Positions 49,724 through 58,025 of a stretch of DNA of 64,000 nt are shown in pieces. Numbering within the stretch: the first letter of the stretch is position 1; every line of letters begins with the position of its first letter. The notes beneath the pieces are model-generated. The model saw nothing but the letters and a program-made list of their open reading frames with translations, did no database searches and was not told where the DNA came from. The position numbers and the translations under genes were made by a program. Origin of the DNA: Blastomonas aquatica (GTDB lineage Bacteria > Pseudomonadota > Alphaproteobacteria > Sphingomonadales > Sphingomonadaceae); assembly GCF_014639875.1 (NCBI RefSeq), contig NZ_BMGD01000002.1, positions 682,001 through 746,000 of the forward strand, written 5' to 3'.

Positions 49724-50895
49724 CCCATGAACCCGTTCAGATGCTCGAAGCGTGCGGGCGACAGCAGTGCAAGCTCGTCGGCGTCACCTCCTGTCATCGC
49801 GTCGGCCAGCATCCGCGCGAAGGTCAGCCCTAAGGTGAACGCCGATCCCCCTGCCGCGACCCACAGCCCCGGTACGCGCGGCACCGGTCCGACGATCGGC
49901 AACTGGTCGGATGAAATCGCGGTCACCCCGGTCCAGCTGCGGATCAGGTTGAGCTGGGTGACCCCGGGTACCACGTCGCGCGCCGCGAGCAGATTGCCGG
50001 TCAGCGATTCAGGGATCATCTGCGCCCTGGCCGAGAGATCGAACCCTCCGTTCGGTGTCTGGGCGAGCCGCGAGGGCCATCCGCCGCCGATCAGCAGGTT
50101 GCCTGCATGCGTCTGCTTGAGCGAGAGCCTGCGCCCGACATGCTGCACCAGATGCGGCACCATCGGCGCGGTACGCTCGGTCGCGTTCATCAGCAGCGCC
50201 ACCGGATAAAGCGGCATATGGATGTTGACCAGCGCGCAGATCTCCGTACTCCAAGCGCCGGCTGCGACCAGCAACTGGTCTGCGGACAGCGCGAGCCCTT
50301 CGCCCTCGACCCGGAAGCGTCCCGCATCGCGTTCAATCGTGCGGACACGGGTTGCGGTGCGGACCGATGCGCCCTCGCGGCGCGCGGCATCGGCGAGCGC
50401 AGGGGTGACAGCGCGCGGATCGGCATGGCCTTCATCGGCGGAAAAGTTTGCAGCGAGTATGCCCGGCGAGAGATAGGGCGCAATCGTGCGGGCTTGCTCG
50501 CCATCGAGCGTGCGCACCGCCAGGCCCTCATGGCTTTCGCGCGCCGCCTTGCGCTCGAGCAGTGCGACCTGCTCGGCGGTTTCGGCGACCATCAGCCCCC
50601 CGTCCATCGCGACATGGAGGTCAGCGGCCAGGTCGCCCTCGATCGTGGCCCAGTCGGTGACCGCGTGGCGGCTGAGCGCGACGATCTGCGCGCCCTGTTC
50701 GGCAAGATCATCGCCATTTTCGAGGAAGCGCCGTTCGATCTGGAAGTGGAGCGAGCCCGCATTCTGGCCCGAAGCCCCCGCATTGATGTCGCCGGCCTCG
50801 ATCAGCACCACCGAGGCACCCTTGCGCGCAAGCTGCCAGGCCGCTGCACAGCCGACCAGCCCGCCCCCGATGATCGCTACGTCTGCCCGCTCCAT
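49720..50895 (-). CDS. FAD-dependent D-amino acid oxidoreductase (D-hydroxyproline dehydrogenase beta-like)
   Basis: The 391-residue DAO-family subunit starts MERADVAIIGGGLVGCAAAW and has ASGQNAGSLHFQ near residue 45, the FAD-contact region. It ends with the second FAD motif GLWVAAGGSAFTLGLTFA. With the ferredoxin-like and alpha subunits it forms the three-part dehydrogenase that oxidises a cyclic or N-substituted amino acid. The Met at 50895 is 5 nt after the DHDPS-like stop. Opine (octopine/nopaline) oxidase is the main alternative. Confidence 0.87.
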   Translation of the reverse strand: MERADVAIIGGGLVGCAAAWQLARKGASVVLIEAGDINAGASGQNAGSLHFQIERRFLENGDDLAEQGAQIVALSRHAVTDWATIEGDLAADLHVAMDGGLMVAETAEQVALLERKAARESHEGLAVRTLDGEQARTIAPYLSPGILAANFSADEGHADPRAVTPALADAARREGASVRTATRVRTIERDAGRFRVEGEGLALSADQLLVAAGAWSTEICALVNIHMPLYPVALLMNATERTAPMVPHLVQHVGRRLSLKQTHAGNLLIGGGWPSRLAQTPNGGFDLSARAQMIPESLTGNLLAARDVVPGVTQLNLIRSWTGVTAISSDQLPIVGPVPRVPGLWVAAGGSAFTLGLTFARMLADAMTGGDADELALLSPARFEHLNGFMG

Positions 50896-50900
50896 CGATC

Positions 50901-51821
50901 CTAGATGCGCCCGAGCTGGACCAAAGTCTCTTTGATTCTTTCGGCGTCCTCGGGGGCGACATCGCGCAAGGGCGGGCGGACATAGCCTCCCGGAAGCCCC
51001 TGCGCGTTGAGTGCGGCCTTGAGGATGGCAGGCCCCGATCCGAAGCGCCCGACAAGTTCGGGGGTGTACCAGGCATCGAGGATCACCCGGTCCTGTCGCC
51101 CGCATTCGCGCGCACCGGCAATGTCGCCAGCCCACAGCCGGTTGTAGAAATCGGGATGGGTGCGTCCGAGCACCGCGCCAGCGCCCATCGTTCCGTCACC
51201 ACCGCGCGATTCGAGCAGCGCAAGGCCATGCTCGTCCATCGAATGGCCAAAGATGCGGACCTCGTCCTTCAGCGCGAAAAAGGTATCGACGAACCGGCGC
51301 AGGTCACTGGTCGATTGCTTGATCGCGACGACATTATCGAGCCCAGCAATCCGCTTGAGCAGATCGAGCGGCATGTCGATGCCGGTCCCTGGTGGCCAGT
51401 TGTAAACGCAGATCGGCAGCCGGGTGCGGTCCGAGATATCGCAGTAAAAGCCGTAGATCTCGTCGGGCAGCGGGCGATAATATGGCGGCGGGGTCACGAC
51501 GATGCCGTCGAAGCCGCTCGCGGCCGCATGGTCGGCAAGATCGAGCACGCGCTTGGCGGTGAACGCGGTGCACCCGGCAAGCAGCGGCAGCTTGCCGCTC
51601 AATTGATTGCCCACTGCAGAAAACAGCGCCTTGCACTCGTCAGCGGTCATGCTGGGCCACTCGCCGGTGGTCCCTGCAATCAGCAGCCCATGCATTCCTT
51701 CGGCGTGGAGCCATTCGAGCAATATGCCCAGCGCCGGCAGATCGAGCTCGTGATCCGCATCGAACGGCGTGGTGATCGCCGGGATATATCCCTGCCAATT
51801 GGCACGCGATCTTTTGGTCAT
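50901..51821 (-). CDS. DHDPS/NAL-family aldolase or deaminase (LhpC-like)
   Basis: The 306-residue TIM-barrel protein has AGTTGEWPSM near residue 49, Tyr140 in CVYNWPPGTG and the Schiff-base Lys168 in VVAIKQSTSD. In hydroxyproline degradation a member of this family deaminates 1-pyrroline-4-hydroxy-2-carboxylate to 2-oxoglutarate semialdehyde, and its presence before the three dehydrogenase subunits supports that reading. Other options are 2-keto-3-deoxy sugar acid aldolases. The start 51821 has GGGAG 8 nt upstream. It is divergent from the LysR gene. Confidence 0.87.
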   Translation of the reverse strand: MTKRSRANWQGYIPAITTPFDADHELDLPALGILLEWLHAEGMHGLLIAGTTGEWPSMTADECKALFSAVGNQLSGKLPLLAGCTAFTAKRVLDLADHAAASGFDGIVVTPPPYYRPLPDEIYGFYCDISDRTRLPICVYNWPPGTGIDMPLDLLKRIAGLDNVVAIKQSTSDLRRFVDTFFALKDEVRIFGHSMDEHGLALLESRGGDGTMGAGAVLGRTHPDFYNRLWAGDIAGARECGRQDRVILDAWYTPELVGRFGSGPAILKAALNAQGLPGGYVRPPLRDVAPEDAERIKETLVQLGRI

Positions 51822-51910
51822 CAACTCGGCTCCCCCTGTGCAGGACATACAGCACGATGTCCCGTGAGGCCAAGGTGCATTCGCAGCAAGAACATCAAAA
51901 GACGAAATTG

Positions 51911-51927
51911 GTTGCGTTTACCGCAAC
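51911..51927. promoter_or_regulatory. inverted repeat GTTGCG-N5-CGCAAC, candidate LysR operator
   Basis: GTTGCG, TTTAC, CGCAAC is a perfect 6+6 inverted repeat in the 158-nt gap between the divergent DHDPS-like and LysR genes, the normal site for a LysR-type regulator. An identical pair of arms with the same 5-nt spacing is at 56588–56604. Confidence 0.65.
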
Positions 51928-51979
51928 GGATGGCATTCTTTGTTCTCACGACAGCAACGGATCGCAGGGAGAAACCGGG

Positions 51980-52876
51980 ATGTGGGACAACGCGCTGCAT
52001 TACTTCTACGAGGCGGCAAACCTCGGTTCGATGCGGTTGGCGAGCGACAAGATCGGGGTGGCGACATCGTCGATCAGTCGCCAGATCGCACAGCTTGAAA
52101 GCGAAATGGGGATCGCACTGATCGAGCGCGGTCGCCGATCGATCCGGCTGACCGAAGCGGGACAGCTGGCGTTCGATTACCACAAGAATCAGGTCGCCGA
52201 CCGCGAGGCGCTGCTTAACCGGATCCAGGAACTGCGCGAGGTGAAATCGGGTCGAATCGATCTGGCGATCGGTGAGGGCTTCTTCGGGCCCTCGTTCACC
52301 TCGCTGATCGAAGGCTTCCAGCGGCGCAATCCGGGGATATCAATCACCGTGACCAGCTGCGCGAGCTCCGAGATCATCCGCATGGTGCTCGATGACGAGG
52401 CGCATATCGGGATGATCCTGCACACCACCAGCGAACCCAAAATCCGGACCCGGACGACGGTCGAACAGCCGCTGATGGTGTTGTGCGCACCAACGCATCC
52501 GGCCGCGGCGATGGAGGCGCTGACCATCGCTGACATCAGCCAGTTCGACCTGTGCCTGCCGCCGCAGGGGTTCCGGATCCGCAGCACGTTGAACCATGCC
52601 GAAAAGCGCGCACAGGTGTGGCTCGAGCCTCGGCTGGTCACCACCTCGATCCAGATGATGCGCGAGACAGCCAAGGCCGGGCGCGCGCTGACGGTGCTGC
52701 CCCGGATTTCAGCGCTCGCCGAGCTCGAGGAGGGCAGCCTTGTTGCCCGCCCGCTGCTTGATGATGCGATCGAGCACAGCACGGTCAGCCTGATCCACCG
52801 GCTGGGTCGCCAGCTGGAGGGTGCGCCCGCCCGGCTGATGGGTGTGCTTGAAGCGCGGCTGAAAAGCTGGAGCTGA
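51980..52876 (+). CDS. LysR family transcriptional regulator
   Basis: The 298-residue protein has an N-terminal helix-turn-helix (MRLASDKIGVATSSISRQIA, residues about 18–37) and a substrate-binding domain. The start 51980 has GGGAG 8 nt upstream and gives the standard LysR N-terminus. It is divergent from the DHDPS-led operon and just past the end of the DUF885–DUF3311–symporter operon, so it likely activates both in response to a pathway intermediate. Confidence 0.93.
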   Translation: MWDNALHYFYEAANLGSMRLASDKIGVATSSISRQIAQLESEMGIALIERGRRSIRLTEAGQLAFDYHKNQVADREALLNRIQELREVKSGRIDLAIGEGFFGPSFTSLIEGFQRRNPGISITVTSCASSEIIRMVLDDEAHIGMILHTTSEPKIRTRTTVEQPLMVLCAPTHPAAAMEALTIADISQFDLCLPPQGFRIRSTLNHAEKRAQVWLEPRLVTTSIQMMRETAKAGRALTVLPRISALAELEEGSLVARPLLDDAIEHSTVSLIHRLGRQLEGAPARLMGVLEARLKSWS

Positions 52877-52891
52877 CCGCTCGCCAGCCGT

Positions 52892-54346
52892 TCAGGCGGC
52901 CTGTGTTCGCAGAGCAGGCTGCCGGGGCCACGCGATGCAGACCATTGCAGTGACGCTGGCGTTGACCGCCATCGCAATCAGGCCATGGTCCCAGTGCGGC
53001 AGCAGCGTGTTCCAGAGCGTCTGCGCCTGCGGCAGCAGCAGCGCACAATAGCCGATCACGATCCCGGTCAGCACGCCCCAGGCATGTGCCCGCTTCCACA
53101 GGAAGGCGAAATAGACCCCCGGGGCGAGCATTCCGATCGCGGCATAGGCGGACAGTCCGATCTCGACGAGCGAGCGCGATCCGCCCAATGTCAGCCAGAC
53201 CGCAATTGCGGCAAACACGATCATCGACAACCGCGAGGCGAGCAACGATGCGCGGTCGGACAGGCGCGGGACGATCGGCAGCAGGATGTTCCGGCTGAAG
53301 ATCGATCCAGCGGTGAGCAGCAGCACCGATCCCGGAACCAGCGCGAGCAGGCACGCGGTGCCCGCAAAGATGCCGATCACCCAGGATGGATAGCGATCCG
53401 AGACGAACTGCAGCAGCACCGCGTTGGTATCGCCGCCTGCAGGCTCGGTCCCCGCCAGCAAAGCCGCCAGCCCGAGCAGGATGATGAAGAAATAGGATAG
53501 CGAATACAGCGGCTGCCAGATCGCGTTGCGACGGATCGTGGCTTCGGTTCCGGCCGAAAAGCACAGCTGGAACAGATGCGGCAGGATCCAGTTGCCCAGC
53601 GCGACATTGAGCGCGGCGGTCATTAGCCAGACGGTCGAAAGCCCTGCCTCGGGCTGCAACCCCGGGAGGCGGCCGATATCAGGATACTGGTCCTGTGCCA
53701 TGCGATAGACGTCGAGCATCGATGCCGCACCGACCTTGGAGGCTACGGTGAGGCACAGCGAGACGACAATCACCACCATCAGCACGTCCTTGACGCCAGC
53801 GGCAAACGCTGCCGACCGAAGCCCGGCGAAATAGACGAAGGCGAGCATCACGACCGCAGCGATGATCGCGGCGGCGACTGCCGAGACATCGGTCCCGAGC
53901 GTCAGCCGGACAATCAGGCTGAGCGCGACGATCTGGATCTGGACATAGACGATCAGGGCGATGATGCCCGCGATCCCGACCACGACACCCAGCCAGATCG
54001 CGTTGTAATGCTTGGCGAAAAAGTCTGCCTGCGTGACCAATCCGAACTTGCGGCCGGCATTCCAGATATTGGGCATCAGCCAGTATCCGATGGTCGCCGA
54101 CAGCGAAACCGAGGTCAGTGCGAGATACGCCGGGGCCCCGTGGGCCCAGGCAAAGCCCGAGATCCCCAGCACCGCAAAGGTGGTGTAAATTTCGCCCGCG
54201 TTGAGGAACCAGAACACCAGCACCCCGAACCTGCGGCCACCGACCGCCCAATCGGCCAGTGTCCGCGCCTTGGCGTGCCGCCGTGCCGAGAGCAGGGCGC
54301 CCGCCATCGTGCCCAGCACGACCGCCAGAGTGAGGGCGAGGATCAA
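52892..54346 (-). CDS. sodium:solute symporter family (SSS) transporter
   Basis: The 484-residue protein has about 13 membrane segments and SSS features such as GVVVGIAGIIALIVYVQIQI and LLALVPGSVLLLTAGSIFSRN. SSS members import proline, sugars, monocarboxylates and similar solutes with sodium. The partner DUF3311 subunit overlaps its start by 4 nt. Placement after a DUF885 hydrolase gene implies uptake of hydrolysis products, possibly proline or hydroxyproline. Confidence 0.92.
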   Translation of the reverse strand: MILALTLAVVLGTMAGALLSARRHAKARTLADWAVGGRRFGVLVFWFLNAGEIYTTFAVLGISGFAWAHGAPAYLALTSVSLSATIGYWLMPNIWNAGRKFGLVTQADFFAKHYNAIWLGVVVGIAGIIALIVYVQIQIVALSLIVRLTLGTDVSAVAAAIIAAVVMLAFVYFAGLRSAAFAAGVKDVLMVVIVVSLCLTVASKVGAASMLDVYRMAQDQYPDIGRLPGLQPEAGLSTVWLMTAALNVALGNWILPHLFQLCFSAGTEATIRRNAIWQPLYSLSYFFIILLGLAALLAGTEPAGGDTNAVLLQFVSDRYPSWVIGIFAGTACLLALVPGSVLLLTAGSIFSRNILLPIVPRLSDRASLLASRLSMIVFAAIAVWLTLGGSRSLVEIGLSAYAAIGMLAPGVYFAFLWKRAHAWGVLTGIVIGYCALLLPQAQTLWNTLLPHWDHGLIAMAVNASVTAMVCIAWPRQPALRTQAA

Positions 54347-54615
54347 TGCGCATCTCCTGCGGCGGGCACACCGTCTTCGGGCTCGTCAAATTCGGGGTGT
54401 CTGGCATCGATCGAAAAGATGAAGGCGATGATCAGCGAGGTGATGACGATGCCCGCCATCTGCCACACCATCGGAAACGGCAGCGAAAACGGACGCCACG
54501 CGACGTCGTTGACCAGCGGGATACCGCCGATCTGCCACAGGAACGGGATCAGCAGCAGCCATCGGTGACGCCGCGACACGGGCTTCGAAGAGAGCACGGG
54601 TTGCGTCATGCTCAC
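54343..54615 (-). CDS. DUF3311 small membrane protein (symporter partner)
   Basis: The 90-residue protein has two membrane segments (WLLLIPFLWQIGGIPLVND and MAGIVITSLIIAFIFSID) and an acidic C-terminus. Proteins of this kind usually accompany SSS transporters and are presumed auxiliary subunits. It overlaps both the DUF885 stop (4 nt) and the symporter start (4 nt). A second Met at residue 3 is an alternative start. Confidence 0.85.
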   Translation of the reverse strand: MSMTQPVLSSKPVSRRHRWLLLIPFLWQIGGIPLVNDVAWRPFSLPFPMVWQMAGIVITSLIIAFIFSIDARHPEFDEPEDGVPAAGDAH

Positions 54616-56417
54616 GCCCTGCCGCCGCCAGCGTCGATCCAGCTGCGGATTTTCGCATCGAGGACGTCCATCGGCAGCGCCCCTGTCGAGAGCACCTGGT
54701 CATGATAGTCGCGCACATCGAACCGCGGCCCCAGCGCCTTTTCGGCGGCATTGCGCAGCTCGCGGAACTTGAGCTCGCCGATCTTGTATGCGCACGCCTG
54801 GCCCGGATAGGCGATATAGCGATCGATCTCGACGACGACATCGCGCGGCGCCATCGAGGTGTTGTCGAGCATATAGTCGATCGCCTGCTGGCGTTCCCAG
54901 CGCTTGGCGTGGAGCCCGGTATCGACAACCAGCCGCACCGCGCGGAGCATCTCCATATCGAGATGCCCGAACAGCTGCATAGGATCGGTGAACATGCCGA
55001 GTTCGGTGCCCAGCGATTCGGCGTACAGCCCCCAGCCTTCGGAGTAGGCCGTGGCCTGGCCGTGGCGCAGCAGCGGAGGCAAGGCGTCGTTCTCGATCGC
55101 GAGCGTCAGCTGGAAATGATGGCCTGGAATGCCCTCGTGCAGCGTCAATGTCTCGAGCGTCGGGATCGGGCGGGTGCCCAGCATCGACATGTTGAAGAAC
55201 AGGATGCCCGGCGATACGCCATCGGGCGGCCCGACCCGGTAATATCCCGTACCGCGCTGGTCGCCGAGCGCGGGCAGGGGGCGGACCTCAAAAGGCGCCT
55301 TGGGTCGGCTATGGAACAGCCGCGGGATCGCGGGCCAGATCCTGGCCTCGATCGCCTCGAACCGGGCAATCAGCTCTTCGGGGGTCTTGCAGTAATAGCG
55401 CGGATCGGTGCGAACATGCTCGAAGAACGCCTTGAGATCCCCATCGAACCCGACCTTGCTGCGCACCGCTTCCATCTCGGCGCGAATCCGTGCGACTTCG
55501 GACAGGCCCAGGCGGTGGATGTCGTCAGCCGAGCGGGTGGTAGTGGTGTGCCGCGCGAGATTCCACGCATACAGCGCATCGCCATCCTTCATCGCCCAAA
55601 GGCCGGGCGCTTCGGGCGCATCGGCCAGATAGGTGTCGCGCAGATAGGTCGCCCAGCCGCGATAGGCGGGATAGACCTTGTCCTCGATGATGGAGCGGAA
55701 CGCGGCGGTGATCCGCTCGCGTTCCTGTGGTGCAAACGATGCCGGTATCCGCTTGATCCCGGCCCAGAACGGGCTTCCCTCAGTCGGCAGCTTCAGCATC
55801 GCATCGACCTGCGCCAGCACATTGGCGACGATTACCCGCGGCTGGAGATAGCCTTGTGCGCGGCCTTCCTTCAGGCGGCTGACGGTGCTGTCCATATAGC
55901 CGACAAAGCCGTCGATCCGTGCCAGTGCGGCGTCATAATCTTGAGGCGTCGCAAATGGCGCTGCCCCGCTCGACAGGAAGTCGGGGAACTCGATGTGCAA
56001 TCCGAACGAGGGATTGAGCGGTGCCATGCGCTGGACATCGAACAGTCCGGTATCGAACAGGGAGAGCGTCTGGCGCGTCTGGTAATCGAAAACGTCATAG
56101 GCAATCCGGTCGGCGGCGGGCAGCGCATCGCGGTTGATCGTTCCAAGCTCGGCCAACGCAGTGGCCTTGTTGGCGCGCAGTGCGGTTGCATAGGCGTCGC
56201 CCAGCGGATCGACGAACAGAGCGCCGCCGGTCTGGCCATTGCGTGCTGCGCGCAGCGGGTTGAGTGCGGCATCGGCAGCCTCGCTGCGTTCGAGCAAGGC
56301 CCGCAACGCTTGTGAAGCCGACGCTCCCTGCGCGAGGGCCGGCAGCGGGGTCAGCGCGCTTGCCGCCATCATCCCGATCACCGATCGCCGGGATAACTGG
56401 AAAGATGGATTTTGCAT
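54612..56417 (-). CDS. exported DUF885 protein with Tat-type leader and intact HEGIPGHH
   Basis: The 601-residue protein has a leader with twin arginines (QLSRRSVIGMMAASALT), which suggests Tat export after metal loading. HEGIPGHHF is at residues 427–435, followed by SEGWGLYAESLG and IAYPGQACAYKIGELK. The ATG 56417 has GGGGA 8 nt upstream. It heads the DUF885–DUF3311–SSS operon, with both junctions overlapping by 4 nt, which couples periplasmic hydrolysis to uptake. The upstream divergent gap carries the candidate LysR site. Confidence 0.9.
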   Translation of the reverse strand: MQNPSFQLSRRSVIGMMAASALTPLPALAQGASASQALRALLERSEAADAALNPLRAARNGQTGGALFVDPLGDAYATALRANKATALAELGTINRDALPAADRIAYDVFDYQTRQTLSLFDTGLFDVQRMAPLNPSFGLHIEFPDFLSSGAAPFATPQDYDAALARIDGFVGYMDSTVSRLKEGRAQGYLQPRVIVANVLAQVDAMLKLPTEGSPFWAGIKRIPASFAPQERERITAAFRSIIEDKVYPAYRGWATYLRDTYLADAPEAPGLWAMKDGDALYAWNLARHTTTTRSADDIHRLGLSEVARIRAEMEAVRSKVGFDGDLKAFFEHVRTDPRYYCKTPEELIARFEAIEARIWPAIPRLFHSRPKAPFEVRPLPALGDQRGTGYYRVGPPDGVSPGILFFNMSMLGTRPIPTLETLTLHEGIPGHHFQLTLAIENDALPPLLRHGQATAYSEGWGLYAESLGTELGMFTDPMQLFGHLDMEMLRAVRLVVDTGLHAKRWERQQAIDYMLDNTSMAPRDVVVEIDRYIAYPGQACAYKIGELKFRELRNAAEKALGPRFDVRDYHDQVLSTGALPMDVLDAKIRSWIDAGGGRA

Positions 56418-56587
56418 GGCGTTGGTCCCCGTATTGCTTTTCGCTTGTTGCCGATCGTGTCGCACAACCGCAATAATGCAACCCGAAGTGGTGGCTACAC
56501 CGAAATGCCGGCAAATCAGCCAAACCCTCGGCAACTCCGCGATTTTCCGCATTTTTGTTGCTTTTCGCGAGTGGTTTCGGCGGCAAT

Positions 56588-56604
56588 GTTGCGTTTTGCG
56601 CAAC
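56588..56604. promoter_or_regulatory. second GTTGCG-N5-CGCAAC inverted repeat
   Basis: GTTGCG, TTTTG, CGCAAC is a perfect 6+6 inverted repeat with the same arms and spacing as at 51911–51927. It lies 95 nt before the amidohydrolase start and 171 nt before the DUF885 start, between divergent genes. Confidence 0.62.
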
Positions 56605-56682
56605 GAATTTGCGCGATGGTGTTCATTGTTTTCCGTGGCCGTTGCCTCAGGCTTGGCCGCAGCAATTTTGGAGGGCACACAG

Positions 56683-58002
56683 ATGAAACGATCGCACACA
56701 ATGGCCACGCTCGCTGCGATAATCGGGGTCGTCGCCACCCCGATCGCAGCGCAATCCCAGCCGGTTCCCGCCCAGCCAGCGCAACCCCCGATGACCGCGC
56801 TGGTCGGCGGATCGGTGGTCGATGTCGACAGCGGCGCGTCGATCCGCGACGCGGTCGTGCTGGTCCAGGGTGAGCGGATCGTGAAGGTCGGGCCCGCTGC
56901 GTCGATCGAGGTGCCTGCTGCGGCCAAGGTCGTCCGGATGGATGGCAAATGGCTCGTCCCGGGCCTGATGAACATGCACGTCCATTTCGGGTTGAAGCTG
57001 CCCGGCGCAGAGGGCGCCGAACTGATCAACGAGAAGGATGGCGAGCAGTCGCTGCGCATGGCGGCCAACGCCCGCCGGACGCTTCTGGCGGGGGTGACCA
57101 CAGTACGGCTGACCGCAGAGGATCGCGGGCTCGACTTCATGCTCAAACGCGCGATCGGCAAGGGCCAGGCGATCGGACCGCGGATCGAGACCGCAGGCGA
57201 ATTGATCGTGCCGACCGGCGGCCACGGCTCGCTCGAGGCCGATGGTCCTGCAGAGCTCAGCAAGGCGGCGCGGACCCAGATCAAGGGCGGCGCAAGCTGG
57301 ATCAAGATCGCGATCTCGGGCGGCATTTCGGACACGCATGGCGATATTTCCGCCGCACCGATGACCGATTCGGAGCTTTCTACGATCATCGAGGTTGCGC
57401 ACCGCAACGGGGTAAAGGTCACCGCGCACAATGGTTCGTCCGAGGCGGCGCTGCAGGCGCTCAAGTTCGGAGTCGACTGTTTCGAACACGGCTATCACCT
57501 CAACGATCAGGTCCTCACCGAGATGAAGAAGCAGGGCACCTGGCTGGTTCCGACCATCGTGGTCAGCCAGCCTGGCGCGTATGAATTCTATCGCAAGATC
57601 GGATCGCCCGAGTGGTATCTCGAGCGGGTGGCCTCGACCGGCAAGGACCACTGGGCGGTGCTGCAAAAGGCAATCCGCATGGGGGTCAATGTCGCTTTGG
57701 GCACCGATCAGTTTCCGTTCGAGCCCAATGGTGGAACGACCGCGACGGTCGCAGAGGCCGAGCTTTACCAGAAGGCCGGGATGACCCATCTGCAGGCGTT
57801 GCAGGCCGCGACGATCAAGCCGGCAGCAATGCTGGGCATCGACAAGACCGTCGGACGGATCGCGGTGGGCCAGTATGCCGACATTGTGGCAGTGGCTGCC
57901 GATCCGACCAAGGATATCTCGGCGCTGCGGACGCTTGATTTCGTGATGAAGGGCGGGGTGATCTACCGCAACGACACCGCACCCGAAACGATCGTCCAAT
58001 GA
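56683..58002 (+). CDS. exported amidohydrolase family protein
   Basis: The 439-residue protein has a signal peptide with cleavage near PIAAQSQP. The amidohydrolase metal motif GLMNMHVHF is near residue 95, GGISDTHGD near 210 and GTDQFPFEPNGG near 340, the last with the conserved Asp. GRIAVGQYADIVAVAADP marks the C-terminal small domain. The start 56683 has GGAGG 8 nt upstream. It is about half identical by eye to the next gene, so the two are a tandem duplication. Exported relatives include Xaa-Pro or Xaa-Arg dipeptidases; the substrate is unknown here. Confidence 0.9.
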   Translation: MKRSHTMATLAAIIGVVATPIAAQSQPVPAQPAQPPMTALVGGSVVDVDSGASIRDAVVLVQGERIVKVGPAASIEVPAAAKVVRMDGKWLVPGLMNMHVHFGLKLPGAEGAELINEKDGEQSLRMAANARRTLLAGVTTVRLTAEDRGLDFMLKRAIGKGQAIGPRIETAGELIVPTGGHGSLEADGPAELSKAARTQIKGGASWIKIAISGGISDTHGDISAAPMTDSELSTIIEVAHRNGVKVTAHNGSSEAALQALKFGVDCFEHGYHLNDQVLTEMKKQGTWLVPTIVVSQPGAYEFYRKIGSPEWYLERVASTGKDHWAVLQKAIRMGVNVALGTDQFPFEPNGGTTATVAEAELYQKAGMTHLQALQAATIKPAAMLGIDKTVGRIAVGQYADIVAVAADPTKDISALRTLDFVMKGGVIYRNDTAPETIVQ

Positions 58003-58025
58003 CGCGCACCTCCAGGAGTTCTGCC

